Below are positions 11,071 through 21,236 of a stretch of DNA of 64,000 bases, piece after piece. The notes under the pieces were generated by a model. That model was not told the origin of the DNA. It saw only the letters and a list, made by a program, of their open reading frames with translations, and did not search any database. A program made the translations under genes and the position numbers. The stretch is from Diadema setosum (Eukaryota; Echinodermata; Echinoidea; Diadematoida; Diadematidae), in the NCBI RefSeq assembly GCF_964275005.1, contig NC_092693.1, forward strand, positions 25,597,173 through 25,661,172, given 5' to 3'. Within the stretch, counting starts at the first letter, position 1. Every line of letters begins with the position of its first letter.

Positions 11071-12420
11071 TTATCGGACCGAAAACGGGAGGCATCGTAG
11101 CGGTTGAGCTTTTGGCGCAATTGAAGGGTCTACTCTAGGGGCATGACAATATCCTAGGCATTCACCAAATCCGTCGAACAGAGTAGGATACTGCGCTTTA
11201 ATGTCCGACTCAACTAGGTGTATGTGCGCTCCTGTAGAGTCTTGCAGTCGGAAGCCAAGAGCGTCAAATAAGTCCACGCCCATGAGGCTTTTCCCTTTTG
11301 TGACATAGAATGTGAACGAATCTAACGTGACATCCTTGTATGCAACGGGAACTGTGACCATTCCAAGGACAGGTATCGTGGAATGACCGTATGCGAGAAG
11401 TCGACCTATAGCAGGCGTGAGCGGATGATTTGCGAATAGCGTGGTGTACAGGTCTGCGCTCAAAATGGATACTTTAGCCCCTACGTGGATGAGTACAGAG
11501 ACAGAATGGCCTGCAATGTCTAGTTCGCACTGTTTGAAATTGCCGACCTGCGGTGGGTTGGTCCGCGTATCACCAATAGTGAAGACCTTGGATGGCTCGT
11601 CATATTCAGTTTCATCCAATTGGCGAACTGGTGCTTGCTTCTTTTGACGCTTGGATCTGCAAACGCTTGCGAAATGGTGCAGTTTTTTACAACTGTCACA
11701 CGTTTTCCCAAAGGCAGGGCATGATCGCGGTTGGTGAAAATGACCACAGTTACCACACTGTTTGCTAGGCTGCTTCGACTGGCGAGGTTTTCTCTGAACC
11801 CCTTGCACTTGTGACGTTGGATCACTATGGGAGGTTTGACTGTGGGTCGCTACGGGAGGTGCATTAGCGTGCGTTTTCAAAACCTTGCAAAAAGCATCGT
11901 TCATGGCTGCTTCGACTTGTATTGCTAGGTCTAGTGCACGTTTCAACTCTAGTTTGTCATCTTCCATTAGGAGACATTCTCGAATTCTAGGATTTGCTGT
12001 TTTTTCGCTTAATTGGTCTCGTACGAGTTCGTCGCAAAAACTCTCGAAATTACATGTTGACACAAGGTCGGTAAGAGCTGCTACGAATTGCTTGACAGGT
12101 TCGCCATGGCCCTGAGATCGTTGTCGGAATCTATAAAGTTCGATAAGGACACTCTTTCGCGGCTCAAAATACTGTTTGAGGGCTTTTACTGCATCGTTAT
12201 ATGTGTCAGCGGCGGAAAACTGGGCGAAGATGCGTTGACCCTCGGTGCCGAGGCAGTGGATGAGGATAGCGCGGCTACGCGCATCACTTACCGACGTACC
12301 GTCTAAGCCGCTCGCGATAAGGTAGGTCCGGAAGCTGGAAAACCACCGCTCCCAGGAAATCGGTGGGTCACCGGGACTACCAAGAAATGGTGGCGGAGCT
12401 GCAAGATGAATGCTGTCCAT
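11071..12420 (-). pseudogene. Gypsy-2 gag-protease
   Basis: A 449-codon frame beginning MDSIHLAAPP right after the LTR. The first ~260 residues are capsid-like (WERWFSSFRTYL, later RFRQRSQGHGEPVKQF). Two zinc knuckles follow: CGNCGHFHQPRSC and CDSCKKLHHFASVC. The protease domain starts near CELDIAGHSVSV, but where the family has Asp-Thr/Ser-Gly this copy reads HVG, so the catalytic Asp is lost. The frame meets TAA at 11071-11073, where gag-pol would otherwise continue. A single gag-pol frame is usual for Mag-type Gypsy elements. Confidence 0.9.
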
Positions 12421-12433
12421 CTTCGTCGCCAGA

Positions 12434-12590
12434 TGTTATGTACACTCGAATAAAGACAAATAACTTGAGTTGCGGTATACTATGATGTGGGTTGTATTTG
12501 GTCCAATGTGGCGATCGGTCGCCTTCAATATTTGTACAGAAAGGGGTCTACGCCCTCAACGTTAGAAACATTATAGTTTCAAACACAACA
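12434..12590 (-). repeat. Gypsy-2 5' LTR
   Basis: A 157-bp partner of 8092-8251, followed on the plus strand by CCAGC. On the minus strand the LTR is followed by TCTGGCGACGAAG. The TGG start is a plausible primer-binding site that touches the gag start. Confidence 0.93.
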
Positions 12591-12595
12591 CCAGC

Positions 12596-12870
12596 TTCAT
12601 AGAAAACACTTTGTGTTCCAGATCCTACCAACCACCTTCCACTTCTCATTGCCTAATTCAGGACATCATGCAGGAATTCTGACACCATCCTCATTGTCAC
12701 AGGGGACTTTCCTCTGAATGTGGGGAACGAAAGTCCTCCCTGCGACTGGGATCTTTTCTATAGTCAAAGGTTGACTTTCTCTAAATGCAGCAGATTGTTA
12801 GCAGACCATTCACTCATTCAACTCTTTCGACTTGTGCAACTACAGTGCCTCGAAAGAAGTAGCCAATCAC
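12596..12870 (-). pseudogene. HECT/G2E3-like gene relic, part split by Gypsy-2
   Basis: On the minus strand, fragments such as ESQPLTIEKIPVAGRTFVPH, SPVTMRMVSEFLHDVLN and FYEAG lead into the Gypsy-2 target site. Frames change and stops occur, so this is a relic. The reading resumes at 8086 with LAPAFLVVLLFGKEQV. The family assignment rests mainly on the flanking segments at 7641-8091 and 13928-15258. Confidence 0.4.
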
Positions 12871-13900
12871 ACAGTGTTCTTACAATATAACAATCAGTAA
12901 GATTTATTATCTGGTCTCAAATTGTGGTCGTTTACAATAATAACATATTACAAACTTGAATACAGATATCCAATTCCACTTGATCGTGAGCTTGGTTGCT
13001 CTGCTCGTTGGTTTATTCTAGAAGCTCCCGTGCTTGGTTGCTCTAGGTTGTCGACGATGCCCTGCCTGAAGTAGCGGGTCGTCTCCCCTTACTTCTGGTC
13101 CTCTCTGGAACCCTAAACGTGGTCCTCGCTGGAACCCTAAACGATGGCTCTCTCCCCGGAACCCTAAACGGTGGCTCTCTCCCTGGAACCCTAAACACCA
13201 AAAGTTGTTGGTGTCTACACTCGAATCCTCCTAGATTCTCTGCTGGACGGTCAGGCTGTCCAAGCCGAAATGCAACAATCCCTGAATCACACTGATTCCA
13301 ATAACACTCTGCTACTCTCTAACTTCGCAATCTCGAAGTAACGTAGCCTGGTCCTGAGTGTTCCGCAAATAATGTGGCATCTGAATTTTATGCCCAAACA
13401 CTGCATATTTATACCTTTGTTGGACCATAGGTCTCCATGTAAAATTAATTAAATGAAGTGACTTCCGAGAAAGTTTTCACAGAAGTCCTGCCCCCCTTTC
13501 TCATTGGTTGGCGTTTTCTGTCTGTCAAAACTTTCCTGAGTATCTCATTTTGCATTGGTCAAGTCCCTGCTTGACGTCATCACTTCCTGTCCACGGAAAC
13601 CAAAATTCTTTGAAGTGGTCCTGTTTTGACCTAGCTAGAAACTTGTGTCTGACGTCGTCAATGACGTCCACATACCAGATAGTATGAGGCATACTACCAG
13701 GGATACCCTTTCCTCGTATTTTGACGTCATGTAGGGTTTACTCATCCCCAAAACATTTAATTCCAAATCACTCTCTTTTACTTTGATTGTGCATCGCAAC
13801 ATCTCCTTATATGGTTATTTTGATGCAAGCTTTTGTCTTTAAAGCTGCACTTCTTTTGTAACCATTGCGATAACATCAATTTCTTACATGAGCTACCTAA
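12871..13900. other. Noncoding insert with minisatellite
   Basis: About 1 kb without coding similarity. It lies between two HECT-like segments and may be an intron or an inserted noncoding element. It holds the minisatellite at 13094-13200. The bounds are approximate. Confidence 0.35.
13094..13200. repeat. Minisatellite, four units of about 26 bp
   Basis: Four head-to-tail units each end in GGAACCCTAAAC (near 13128, 13141-13143, 13168 and 13195), with GGTCCTC or TGGCTCTC starts. Units differ at several positions. Confidence 0.8.
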
Positions 13901-13927
13901 TAAACAGTAGTACAATGAGACAAATTA

Positions 13928-14165
13928 TTACGTGACAAATACAAAATATGTCATATCCTGACACTCATCAGAGCAACTAGAGATTGAAGAACATTTCCCA
14001 AAAACATGTGTACACATCTCTCGAACGCCCTGTGCATCAGTCCCTATTTCATCCACAAAGGCAAATTTTACAAATGCATGTAAGATATTGGGTTCTTTGA
14101 ATACACCCATGAGTTCATTCAGAACATTACATCGGTGAAGCTTTATCTTTTGCGTGTTCTCATTC
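13928..14165 (-). pseudogene. HECT/G2E3-like relic, HECT domain start
   Basis: The minus-strand frame reads KIKLHRCNVLNELMGVF, then FVKFAFVDEIGTDAQGVRE. This matches the beginning of HECT N-lobes, where an Arg-containing helix is followed by FxDExGxDAGGxxRE. Here Gly is replaced by Gln and one residue before RE appears lost. HECT domains transfer ubiquitin to substrates; this copy has no intact downstream C-lobe. Two stops follow at 13922-13927. Confidence 0.55.
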
Positions 14166-14252
14166 TGTTGCTGGAGAAGTAATGTTCGTCAGATTTTCTT
14201 GTGTCCCTACTCCCTCCTGCACATGAAGCTCTTGACTATATTGTTGTGTATC

Positions 14253-14558
14253 TTAAAGCTGCCTACTGTGATGACCACTTTCACCATTTCCTGCATTCAT
14301 GATGTTCTCTGGAACGTTATCGAGCTGATGTAATGGGTCTTCAAATTGCCTTATTAGCTCAGAAGGGTGAACACAGCCAATATTTCCTGCAAGAGAATCC
14401 TTGTTGACAGTGTCACTCTCGTTTGCAGCAATCATGGGAATTCTTGTTCTGTTTTGTAGAATATTATCACAGACATGTTGCTCCTCCTCTCTGGTTTCAG
14501 TAATTGGCAGACAGTTTTCAACTTTGTCAGGCTCCACAACAACAGCTTCAACAAGCAT
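14253..14558 (-). pseudogene. HECT/G2E3-like relic, acidic linker exon
   Basis: A 101-codon minus-strand frame rich in Glu, Asp and Asn, of low complexity and without motifs I recognise. Its place between the N-terminal segment (14720-15258) and the HECT start (13928-14165), on the same strand, suggests it is the linker of the same gene. This is inference from position only. Confidence 0.35.
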
Positions 14559-14719
14559 TTGGGTTGTATCTGATAATGGAATATAAGGTATATTGTCTCA
14601 TCAGCAAGTCAATGAAGTCTGAAGAGATGCCACTCTCCTGCTCCTGCTTGGGGTAAGAAACAGGACTCCCATCATCGTTGATGTCCACTGAAATTAAATA
14701 TCATCTGGAAATTCAGCAC

Positions 14720-15258
14720 GTGAGATTGGTTTACTTGATTCCTCCTTTGTCTTGTGCGTAGTACAGACATACAATCTCAGCATTTTGACCTCTAATGCAG
14801 TCGGAAAAACGTCTTCCCCTGAAGTCTTGGACATGAAAATAAGTCACCTTCTTCCCCCACGATGGATTCTCCATCTGGAAAAACATTCTTTTCCCCTCCT
14901 TTTGGATTTTTTCACCGGTTGCATCCTTGCTTAATTTCAGGTGACATGTTCCACTGCCTCATGTGGTCCTAACTTGTTTATAGGTTTGGAGTTTTTCATT
15001 ATAAGTCATCCATCTTATTTCAATCCGTCTCGTAACTTTGCTGGCATTCCTATTGCCTAGGCCTTGTATGTGATTATGAACATGCTTGCTCTGAGAGGGG
15101 AGGTTAAGCTTTTGCCTCAGTCTATCAAGAAGACCTTGCCTTTTAGAAGATGATGCTGATTTTGACTCGAACATGCTGGATGACTGTGACGTTGACAGTA
15201 AGGAGTGTTCAATTTTCTGCAAAAGGCTATGGTTGCTATTCTTTCCCCATATGCACAA
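14720..15258 (-). pseudogene. HECT/G2E3-like relic, N-terminal segment
   Basis: The minus-strand frame contains a Ser/Lys-rich region (SSSKRQGLLDRLRQKLNL), then RRIEIRWMTYNEKLQTYKQV, followed past an in-frame TGA by GSGTCHLKLSKDATGEKIQK and, in shifted frames, EVKMLRLYVCTTH. The order 'IxIGWxxYxxxxxxYKQVR..GGGTR' is one I associate with the N-terminal half of multi-copy invertebrate HECT-like genes. The stop and at least two frameshifts mark it as a pseudogene. Together with the segments to its left it spans about 7.6 kb on one strand. Confidence 0.5.
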
Positions 15259-15383
15259 TGTACTCCATTAACGTCTGATCTTTGACAAAAGGAAGTATAT
15301 CAATGTTGATCTGGGGAGGGGGAAAAAATTAACACATTGGTTATTTGAATGTGAAATGAATGACAAAAAAATTGTCCGGATCG

Positions 15384-15613
15384 TTAGGGGTACTTTGATA
15401 GACCTAGAATGTAAGTACACTGCCCATACCCGTTGACACTTGCGTCAGAGAAATGATGAAACTGCACAGACTCAGGAACTCCAAAGTCCATAGGCTTGTA
15501 GCACCTCTTAACAGAGATTGACTGCAATTCCATGATTTCAGTCCTCCATTTCTCCCATCTGTGTCTCAAGTCCTCTGGCAGAGGATCATCCCAGTCAGCT
15601 GACATCTTGCATA
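15384..15613 (-). pseudogene. BEL RNase H start
   Basis: The minus-strand frame after the MITE reads CKMSADWDDPLPEDL, then HHFSDASVNGYGQCTYI, the first catalytic Asp region of BEL RNase H. Similarity ends near 15400. Confidence 0.85.
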
Positions 15614-15833
15614 CTGTATACGCCATATATTTCGTGAGTCTAAATTTTCGCGAACCAGGAATTCCCGACAGTTTCGCGAGTGGTGAAATTCGCGATCGTG
15701 GAGTCCTGTCCTGAACGGAGAAATGTACACGCGATCAGAGTGAAATTTTTCGCGTGTCTCTAATTTCGCGAATAGCACTCGACTCGCAAAATTCACGAAA
15801 ATAAAAACCTCGCGAAATATTCGGCGTATACAG
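15614..15833. mobile_element. 220-bp MITE with CTGTATACGCC ends
   Basis: The inverted ends begin CTGTATACGCC and continue with ATATTTCG-like bases. The flanks are a TA duplication (15612-15613, 15834-15835). Removing the element and one TA leaves the BEL frame continuous between the reverse transcriptase end and RNase H. The interior repeats the motif TTCGCG or CGCGAA about eight times. TA duplication suggests a Tc1/mariner-type or similar transposase; no protein is encoded. Confidence 0.85.
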
Positions 15834-15835
15834 TA

Positions 15836-17243
15836 ACTCTTGAAGGATGCGCTTTCCTGTCAATACGTTCGGTGCTAGAAAACCCAAGGGGTCGTATATT
15901 GACATGACTGTAGAAAGTACACCTTGCTCGTAAAGGGCTTGTCTTGAAGAGTTACTCTGAATTTGAAACAGTCAGATTCAATGCACCACTGAACTCCAAG
16001 AGCTCTTTCAAGAGGTAAAGTATCATGAAGTAGGTTGACCTCTCGTACCTGCTTTGTGCGGTCCTCCTGCTGGATTGTCTGCAACACATCTCTGGAATTG
16101 GAGACAAATTTGTGTAGATGAAGGCCCCCTTTCTCACACAACTGTTTGGTTCTGGATATGAGGTCCACAGATTGCTTTGCAGTAGGCAGAGATTTCAATC
16201 CGTCATCTACGTAGAACTCTCGATAGATGAAGCTCTTCACGTCTTCATCAAACTCTGTAGCATTGTCTGTGGCTACCTGTCGTAACCCGTAGTTGGCACA
16301 GCTAGGGGACGAAGCAGCACCAAACAGGTGTACCTTCATTCTGAACTTGCAGGGGTCCTGAACGATGTGTCCAGTTTTCCACCACAGGAATCTCAAAAAT
16401 CTCTATCCTCTTGGTTGACCCTGAATTGGTGAAACAATTCTTGAATGTCAAAAATAAATGCAACATGTTCATGTCTGAACTGGCACAGAACACCCACCAA
16501 TTTGTTTGTCAGATCAGGCCCAGTGAGAAGGTGAGAGTTCAACGACTGTCCTCTGTATTATGCACTACAATCAAACACAACTCTCAGCTTATTTGGTTGC
16601 ACTATGCCGTGATGAGGTATATACCACACTGGATCATCTGAGTTGTGATCAGGAACAGGTTATGCATACCCTTTATCCAGAAGAGTGTTCATCACCTCAG
16701 AGTTCTTCTTGTGGTATTCACCGTCTCGCTTGAATTTACCTTCCAAGTGTTCCAGTCTCGCTTGAGCAAGAGATCGATTATCAGGCAGCATTGGTCTATC
16801 TCCTTTGAAAGGTAGAGGCATTTCATAATGTCCGTCATCAAATTTATGGATTCCGTTTTCCATGATGTCCAAGAATAATTCTGCGAAAATGCTGTTCCTT
16901 TAGTGTTGAGATCAGTGAAGTCAGCTTCCAGTGCTCTCAGAACGTTAGAAGGTGATATTTCCTCCTTTAATGATAATTTGTGAGCGAAATGCACCTTCTT
17001 TCCCTCTGCTCTTAGCTCATCAGGAACTTCGCAGGTTGAGATACAGTGACTGGTTCCTATGGGATCGTCTTTGTGTGTGAGTTTAGCATCATCTAAGGAG
17101 CCTACGATGCTCCATCCAAGGTCTGTACGGAGCCCATAAGGTCCATCATTCTCATCAGGTGGGATGACGTCCCTAGGGATGAGTGCACGAGCACAGTCAT
17201 AACCGATCAACAAACCCACTTCGTAGATCTGCAGAGGCTTCAA
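15836..17243 (-). pseudogene. BEL reverse transcriptase region
   Basis: The N-part (17243-16692) has GLLIGYDCARALIPRD and TDLGWSIVGSL, the pre-RT segment of BEL pol. After frame changes (16690-16396) the palm follows, with FGAASSPSCANYGLR and the active-site YVDD (about 16200-16214). Next come ERALGVQW and SIYDPLGFLAPNVLTGKR at the edge of the MITE. It would copy element RNA. The order and motifs are clear; the frame is broken at least twice. Confidence 0.88.
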
Positions 17244-17377
17244 GTGATTAGCCAGACCAGAAAGATGTGGAATTCTTCTCGCCCTCTCAGGAGTTGGTAT
17301 GTGTTCATGGTTGGCTGGTATGAACTTCCTCGTGTATGTTTGGGGCAGAGGGATACTTTCAATTCCATCATATGCTC

Positions 17378-17722
17378 TTACAGAAAGGCCATCGATCCGT
17401 TCACTCGCAATTCTCTCGCCAACCGACGAATTGTAGACAGCCGGAGATTAACATCTACTCCCTTTAAGCCCATCTCCTTCTTGGTTTTTTCTAAGAGAAA
17501 GGTCGTGTCAGACGATGTATCCAACAGAGCGTAAACCAGTCGTTCATCTGTCAGGGTAGAGTGCGAAAGCCAAACTGGTACAATCATTGTACTCTTTCTC
17601 CCTTTCAGATTAACGGTCTCTTGGCCATTAACAGATGCATGGGAATGAGCACTCTGAACGTCATTTGGTTTATCTTCCTTGTTAGAACTCCCACTCTGTT
17701 CTGTCTGTTCAGTCTTTGACAC
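17378..17722 (-). pseudogene. BEL protease
   Basis: A 114-codon frame with VYALLDTSSDTTFLLE, the retropepsin site. The usual Asp-Thr/Ser-Gly reads Asp-Thr-Ser, so the conserved Gly is changed. The protein would cut the gag-pol chain. It follows the zinc-knuckle region of gag after a frame change. Confidence 0.75.
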
Positions 17723-17779
17723 TTCTACGTGGAGTGAAGGAGGATGTCTACCTTTGCATGTTTGGCATGTAAGTCGTCT

Positions 17780-19158
17780 TCAGCAATTTTTGGAGAGATG
17801 ACCACCTTTCAAGCATCCATAACAAAGTCCCCTTTCACGTATGAACTTCTTCCTCTCCAAGTCTTTTGTTGTGAATTTCTTGCATTCATCTAATGCATGG
17901 TTCCCTTTACACAAATAGCAAAGAGGAACATACTTTCCTTTCTCATTGGATTTCTTGCCTCCTTGTTGAGAAGCGATGTTGGCATGAGAAACCCTGGTAT
18001 CTGTCGCAGATTTGTCCTTCTCCACTCTTCCATCCTTCAGGCCATGAAGCGACATGATTGGGTAGCAGGTAATCTCTGCTTCTTCTTTCACAAATTCTGT
18101 GAAGATGTGAAAGGATGGAAACCGTCCATTTTCTTTGATCCATTTGTTGACAGTACAGGACCATCTGGCTACCAACCAGTCTGGAAGCTTGGCAAGCACC
18201 TTCCGATTCTCCCTCTCATCATTCAGGTGATGAAGGCTACCAATCCTGTCCATGGCTGTATTGCACTGTAGGAGGAAGTCAGAGAATCTTCTAAAGTCCA
18301 AGTGCGTCTTTGGAAGTGATTTTTGGCCACCTTTCTAGCTTATCCCTGAAAGCATTGGCTACGATGAACGGGTCTCCATAACGTGCCAAAGCTTCTCTTG
18401 CATCGAAATATGCCTTCTCGTCTCCTATGAAGGCATATCCTTTCACAAGCTCGAGTGGTTGCCCTTTCAGATACTTTTGCAAGTAGAAGAATCTGTCCAT
18501 TGGCTTGACCCCGCTGTGCTCGATGAGAACGTCAAATCCACGTTTCCATGCAGGGTAGGACAAGGCATCTCCTCCAAAGACTGCTGGCTCAGGTAACGGT
18601 AGCCTTGTCATCCTCATCTGTTCTATCAGCAGTCCCATCAAGTCCTTGTTTGACCATCCTTCTGGTATGAGTTGATCATCGTTTTCAAGCTCGAACTTTG
18701 GGCGTTCCAGTTGGACTGCTGGTTGACTGTCTTCAACCCACTTCTGACAATCATCCTTTACAGAAGCTTGTGGATTGTCGGATTTTATTGATTTCATAGA
18801 TTTCCTTGAAGAAACATGAGATGAAGACCTAGTTGAGCCATCATCTTCTTTGAGAGAGATCAGAACTTCAAGTGTCTGCTTCATCATTGAGTCATGTTGA
18901 GATTAGGTTGGCAGATGAGCAGAATGTAGCCAGTCCTTCTTGATAATCCATCATCTTGTCCATGATAGCCTGTAATTTGTCTCTGGCTTCCTTTATGCTT
19001 GTAGCGGTGCTGTCATCTCCAAGCAAGGCTCTCAACAAAGGATGCGAGCCTGCAACGTCGGCTGCTGCAGCCATCCCCGACACGTCCCCACATGTAGACT
19101 TACCTGTATGTTGTGTACATGTGTGCGATGCATCAACTTCGACTTTACCTCCTGGCAT
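17780..19158 (-). pseudogene. BEL gag
   Basis: Three overlapping minus-strand frames. The N-terminal part (19158-18892) has a coiled, acidic region. The middle (18887-18291) has LPLPEPAVFGGDALSYPAW and FFYLQKYLKGQP, as in DUF1759 gag proteins. The last (18301-17780) ends with two zinc knuckles (CYLCKGNHALDEC and CYGCLKGGHLSKNC). One-base shifts near 18888 and 18300 join the parts. Gag packages element RNA in virus-like particles. Confidence 0.85.
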
Positions 19159-19160
19159 TT

Positions 19161-20371
19161 CGTGTGGCTCTAGATCAATTCCGAACCTTAGATGAGGGAA
19201 AATTCTGCTGTGATCAAATGCAATTTGGACTATTGTTTCGATTTTATTTGAATTTTGGCTTCGATTTTGTCTTCAGTAGTTCTGAAAATGGGTGGAAAAC
19301 ACTGCTGCTACGGAACATACAACAACAGTTTGACCGCATCACTTCAAACATCAATGATTTTAAGCATTATCATTGATTGTGAAATCTAAACTAGACAATG
19401 AATCTCTCATAATCGATATGTTTCCAAGGATTTTTTTTTAAAAGTTAGACTCAGACTGATTAGACTTCATGAAATAGAATGACGATTTTGACCTATTTTT
19501 CTATTAACAATAACAGTTAGGGGGCCTAGCCCTATAGACTAGTTGATAGAAAAGGCCTAGACACTAGAGTAGATCTAGACGTAGTCCTAAAATTAAAAAC
19601 AAAAACAATGATAGACCTAACCTCCCTGACATTCGCAGTAGGCAACATTTATTTCCCCCGTTGACTTTTATTCATCACGACCCAGGTCTGGTACGTTGGT
19701 TTGTTGAGGTATGTCCAGTCGGCCTAACCTCACTAAGGAAAACACGAAAAGGGCTCGTGTCCGAAACTTCAGGCTTGAAACACTCCCATCCACGAAAAGA
19801 CAGTAGTCCTCAAATGACTTGTACCCCTTGTACCCCGAAAGTACGTTGCCATGGTAACGGCATATTAATGGCAGAAGATCAAGGAAAGATCTTGCGGATT
19901 TAACTACTTCCTCAGTTTTTTGACCAAAGCTTATCAAATGTTGTTTTGACCAAAGCTTATGAAATGTTGTTTGGCGGGGGTATAACCAGTCGCTGTAGTG
20001 ACATTTCTAGTTTCAAAATGTTCCAGTGTAATCCTTTTTTCTTTGTTTTTACCAAATTTCAACAATTACTAAAAATGTGCATTGCCATGCAATGCAAATG
20101 TATTGCCTGGCACTGTAGCAGTTTTTGCTGTGCCCATTTGTTTAAAGGAGAGATAAAGGAATGTACTGGATTAAAAGTATATGAATTAAAATAATGAACA
20201 AATATGACAAAAAGTAGATGATAACCAAGAAGAATTCAGCTCAGCTGGAGAAGAGAAGTGATAATTGTATTTGAGTATGAGTTAGGAGACGTTTAATGAA
20301 AAGAAGAACTTCGACCCTATAAAATATGGGACACTGGGGGCAGCACCACCAAAAACAATAGGCGTGTAGAC
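19161..20371. other. Noncoding stretch with small repeats
   Basis: No gene recognised. It holds a 26-bp tandem duplication at about 19916-19967 (TTTTGACCAAAGCTTAT units). Right after it is a fragment of a Helentron-like 3' end (about 19975-20018, GTCGCTGTAGTGAC hairpin followed by ATTTCTAG) with no matching body. Confidence 0.5.
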
Positions 20372-20375
20372 TTAA

Positions 20376-20747
20376 AGGGATCATATAGTTTTGGTTTAGA
20401 CCTAAGTTCAGGTTTCTAACATTTTTTGGTGAGATAATGAGAAACCTCTTATGAAAAAACATGTTATTCTATGAGGAATTCAACATTTGTTTGATGAAAA
20501 TTGGTTTAGAAATGGCCGAGATATCCAAAAAAGAGTGATTCTAATGAAGTGTGGGACCTACACTTTATTACGATCGCTTTGTTTTACTTTGTTTTTGGAT
20601 GTTTCAGTCATCCCAAACCCTATTTTCATCAAATAAACTTTGAATTCCTCTTAAAATGGTATGCTCTGTACAATATCGTATTTTCTTGGTATCTCGCAAA
20701 AAGTTAAAAGCCCAACTCTCATCTCCACCAATACTGTACCATCCCTT
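20376..20747. mobile_element. MITE family F, copy 1 (TTAA target)
   Basis: A 372-bp element with AGGG...CCCT ends, flanked by TTAA on both sides (20372-20375, 20748-20751). The inverted ends share AGGGAT and TAGT-type bases. It is related to 23588-23971, including an interior GATATCCAAAAA segment. TTAA targets point to Kolobok or piggyBac transposases; the AGGG start favours Kolobok (family knowledge). Confidence 0.75.
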
Positions 20748-21236
20748 TAACCAAATCCATCCAGAAATGCAGCCGCGAGAGCACACACAAGAATGTGATG
20801 CAGTGACGGCGTAACACTGCTGAATCCAAAGTATCCTCTGCCAGTACCTGCCAGGGGCACAAATCCCTCGGGGCTCTTGAAAAATGACAACTACATATAT
20901 TCTCTTGTGATTACATTATAGCTTGTTGTTTGATCAACACAGCCTCTTTAAATTTTAGCATGTTTATTTGCTGAAGCGTAATATAATTTGAACTAAGCCG
21001 CCAAGATTTGGATAAATGAGGGCAACTTTGAAAGAAATATAAGTTTCTTAGAGTGCACTTTATTGCTTTCACATTATTCTTTCCCCTGTAGAAAACAGAA
21101 GTATGGGTTTCAAGCAGGTCAAGACATTTAAATTGCATGTAAAAGCAATTAGATAAGAAACCAGAGAAATTTGACTGCACACAACAGATGGGTATGCCTG
21201 CCACCTCTGTACAATTGACATTTTGCATAACAGATG

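Larger units (their letters stand above)
8092..12590 (-). mobile_element. Gypsy-2: complete but inactivated Ty3/Gypsy element (Mag-like)
   Basis: A 4.5-kb LTR retrotransposon bounded by LTRs at 8092-8251 and 12434-12590 and by the 5-bp target duplication CCAGC (8087-8091, 12591-12595). On the minus strand the LTR begins TGTTGTGTTT and ends TACATAACA. The internal region holds one gag-protease-RT-RNase H-integrase frame that begins 14 bases after the LTR. A purine tract GGGGGGAAAAATA precedes the 3' LTR. A TAA codon, frameshifts and an integrase deletion kill it. The LTRs differ by a few bases and a small indel, so it is not very recent. Confidence 0.95.
15384..19160 (-). mobile_element. BEL/Pao LTR retrotransposon, 3'-truncated
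   Basis: A minus-strand BEL/Pao gag-pol region. Gag lies at 19158-17780, protease near 17560, reverse transcriptase at 17243-15840 and the RNase H start at 15613-15384. Homology stops inside RNase H, and no integrase or LTR is seen. Several frameshifts break the frame (near 18888, 18300, 17730, 16690 and 16400). A 220-bp MITE splits it at 15614-15833. Family assignment rests on the DUF1759-like gag and the GLLIGYDCARAL / TDLGWSIVG segment typical of BEL pol. Confidence 0.9.

Noticed and set aside
13094..13200. Possible CRISPR-like array
   Set aside because: Units are contiguous and diverged, without unique spacers, and the DNA is animal. A minisatellite explains it.
12871..13810. Possible solo LTR
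   Set aside because: TG and CA ends can be placed (near 12879 and 13801), but the flanks do not give a target duplication, so I left it as an unassigned noncoding insert.
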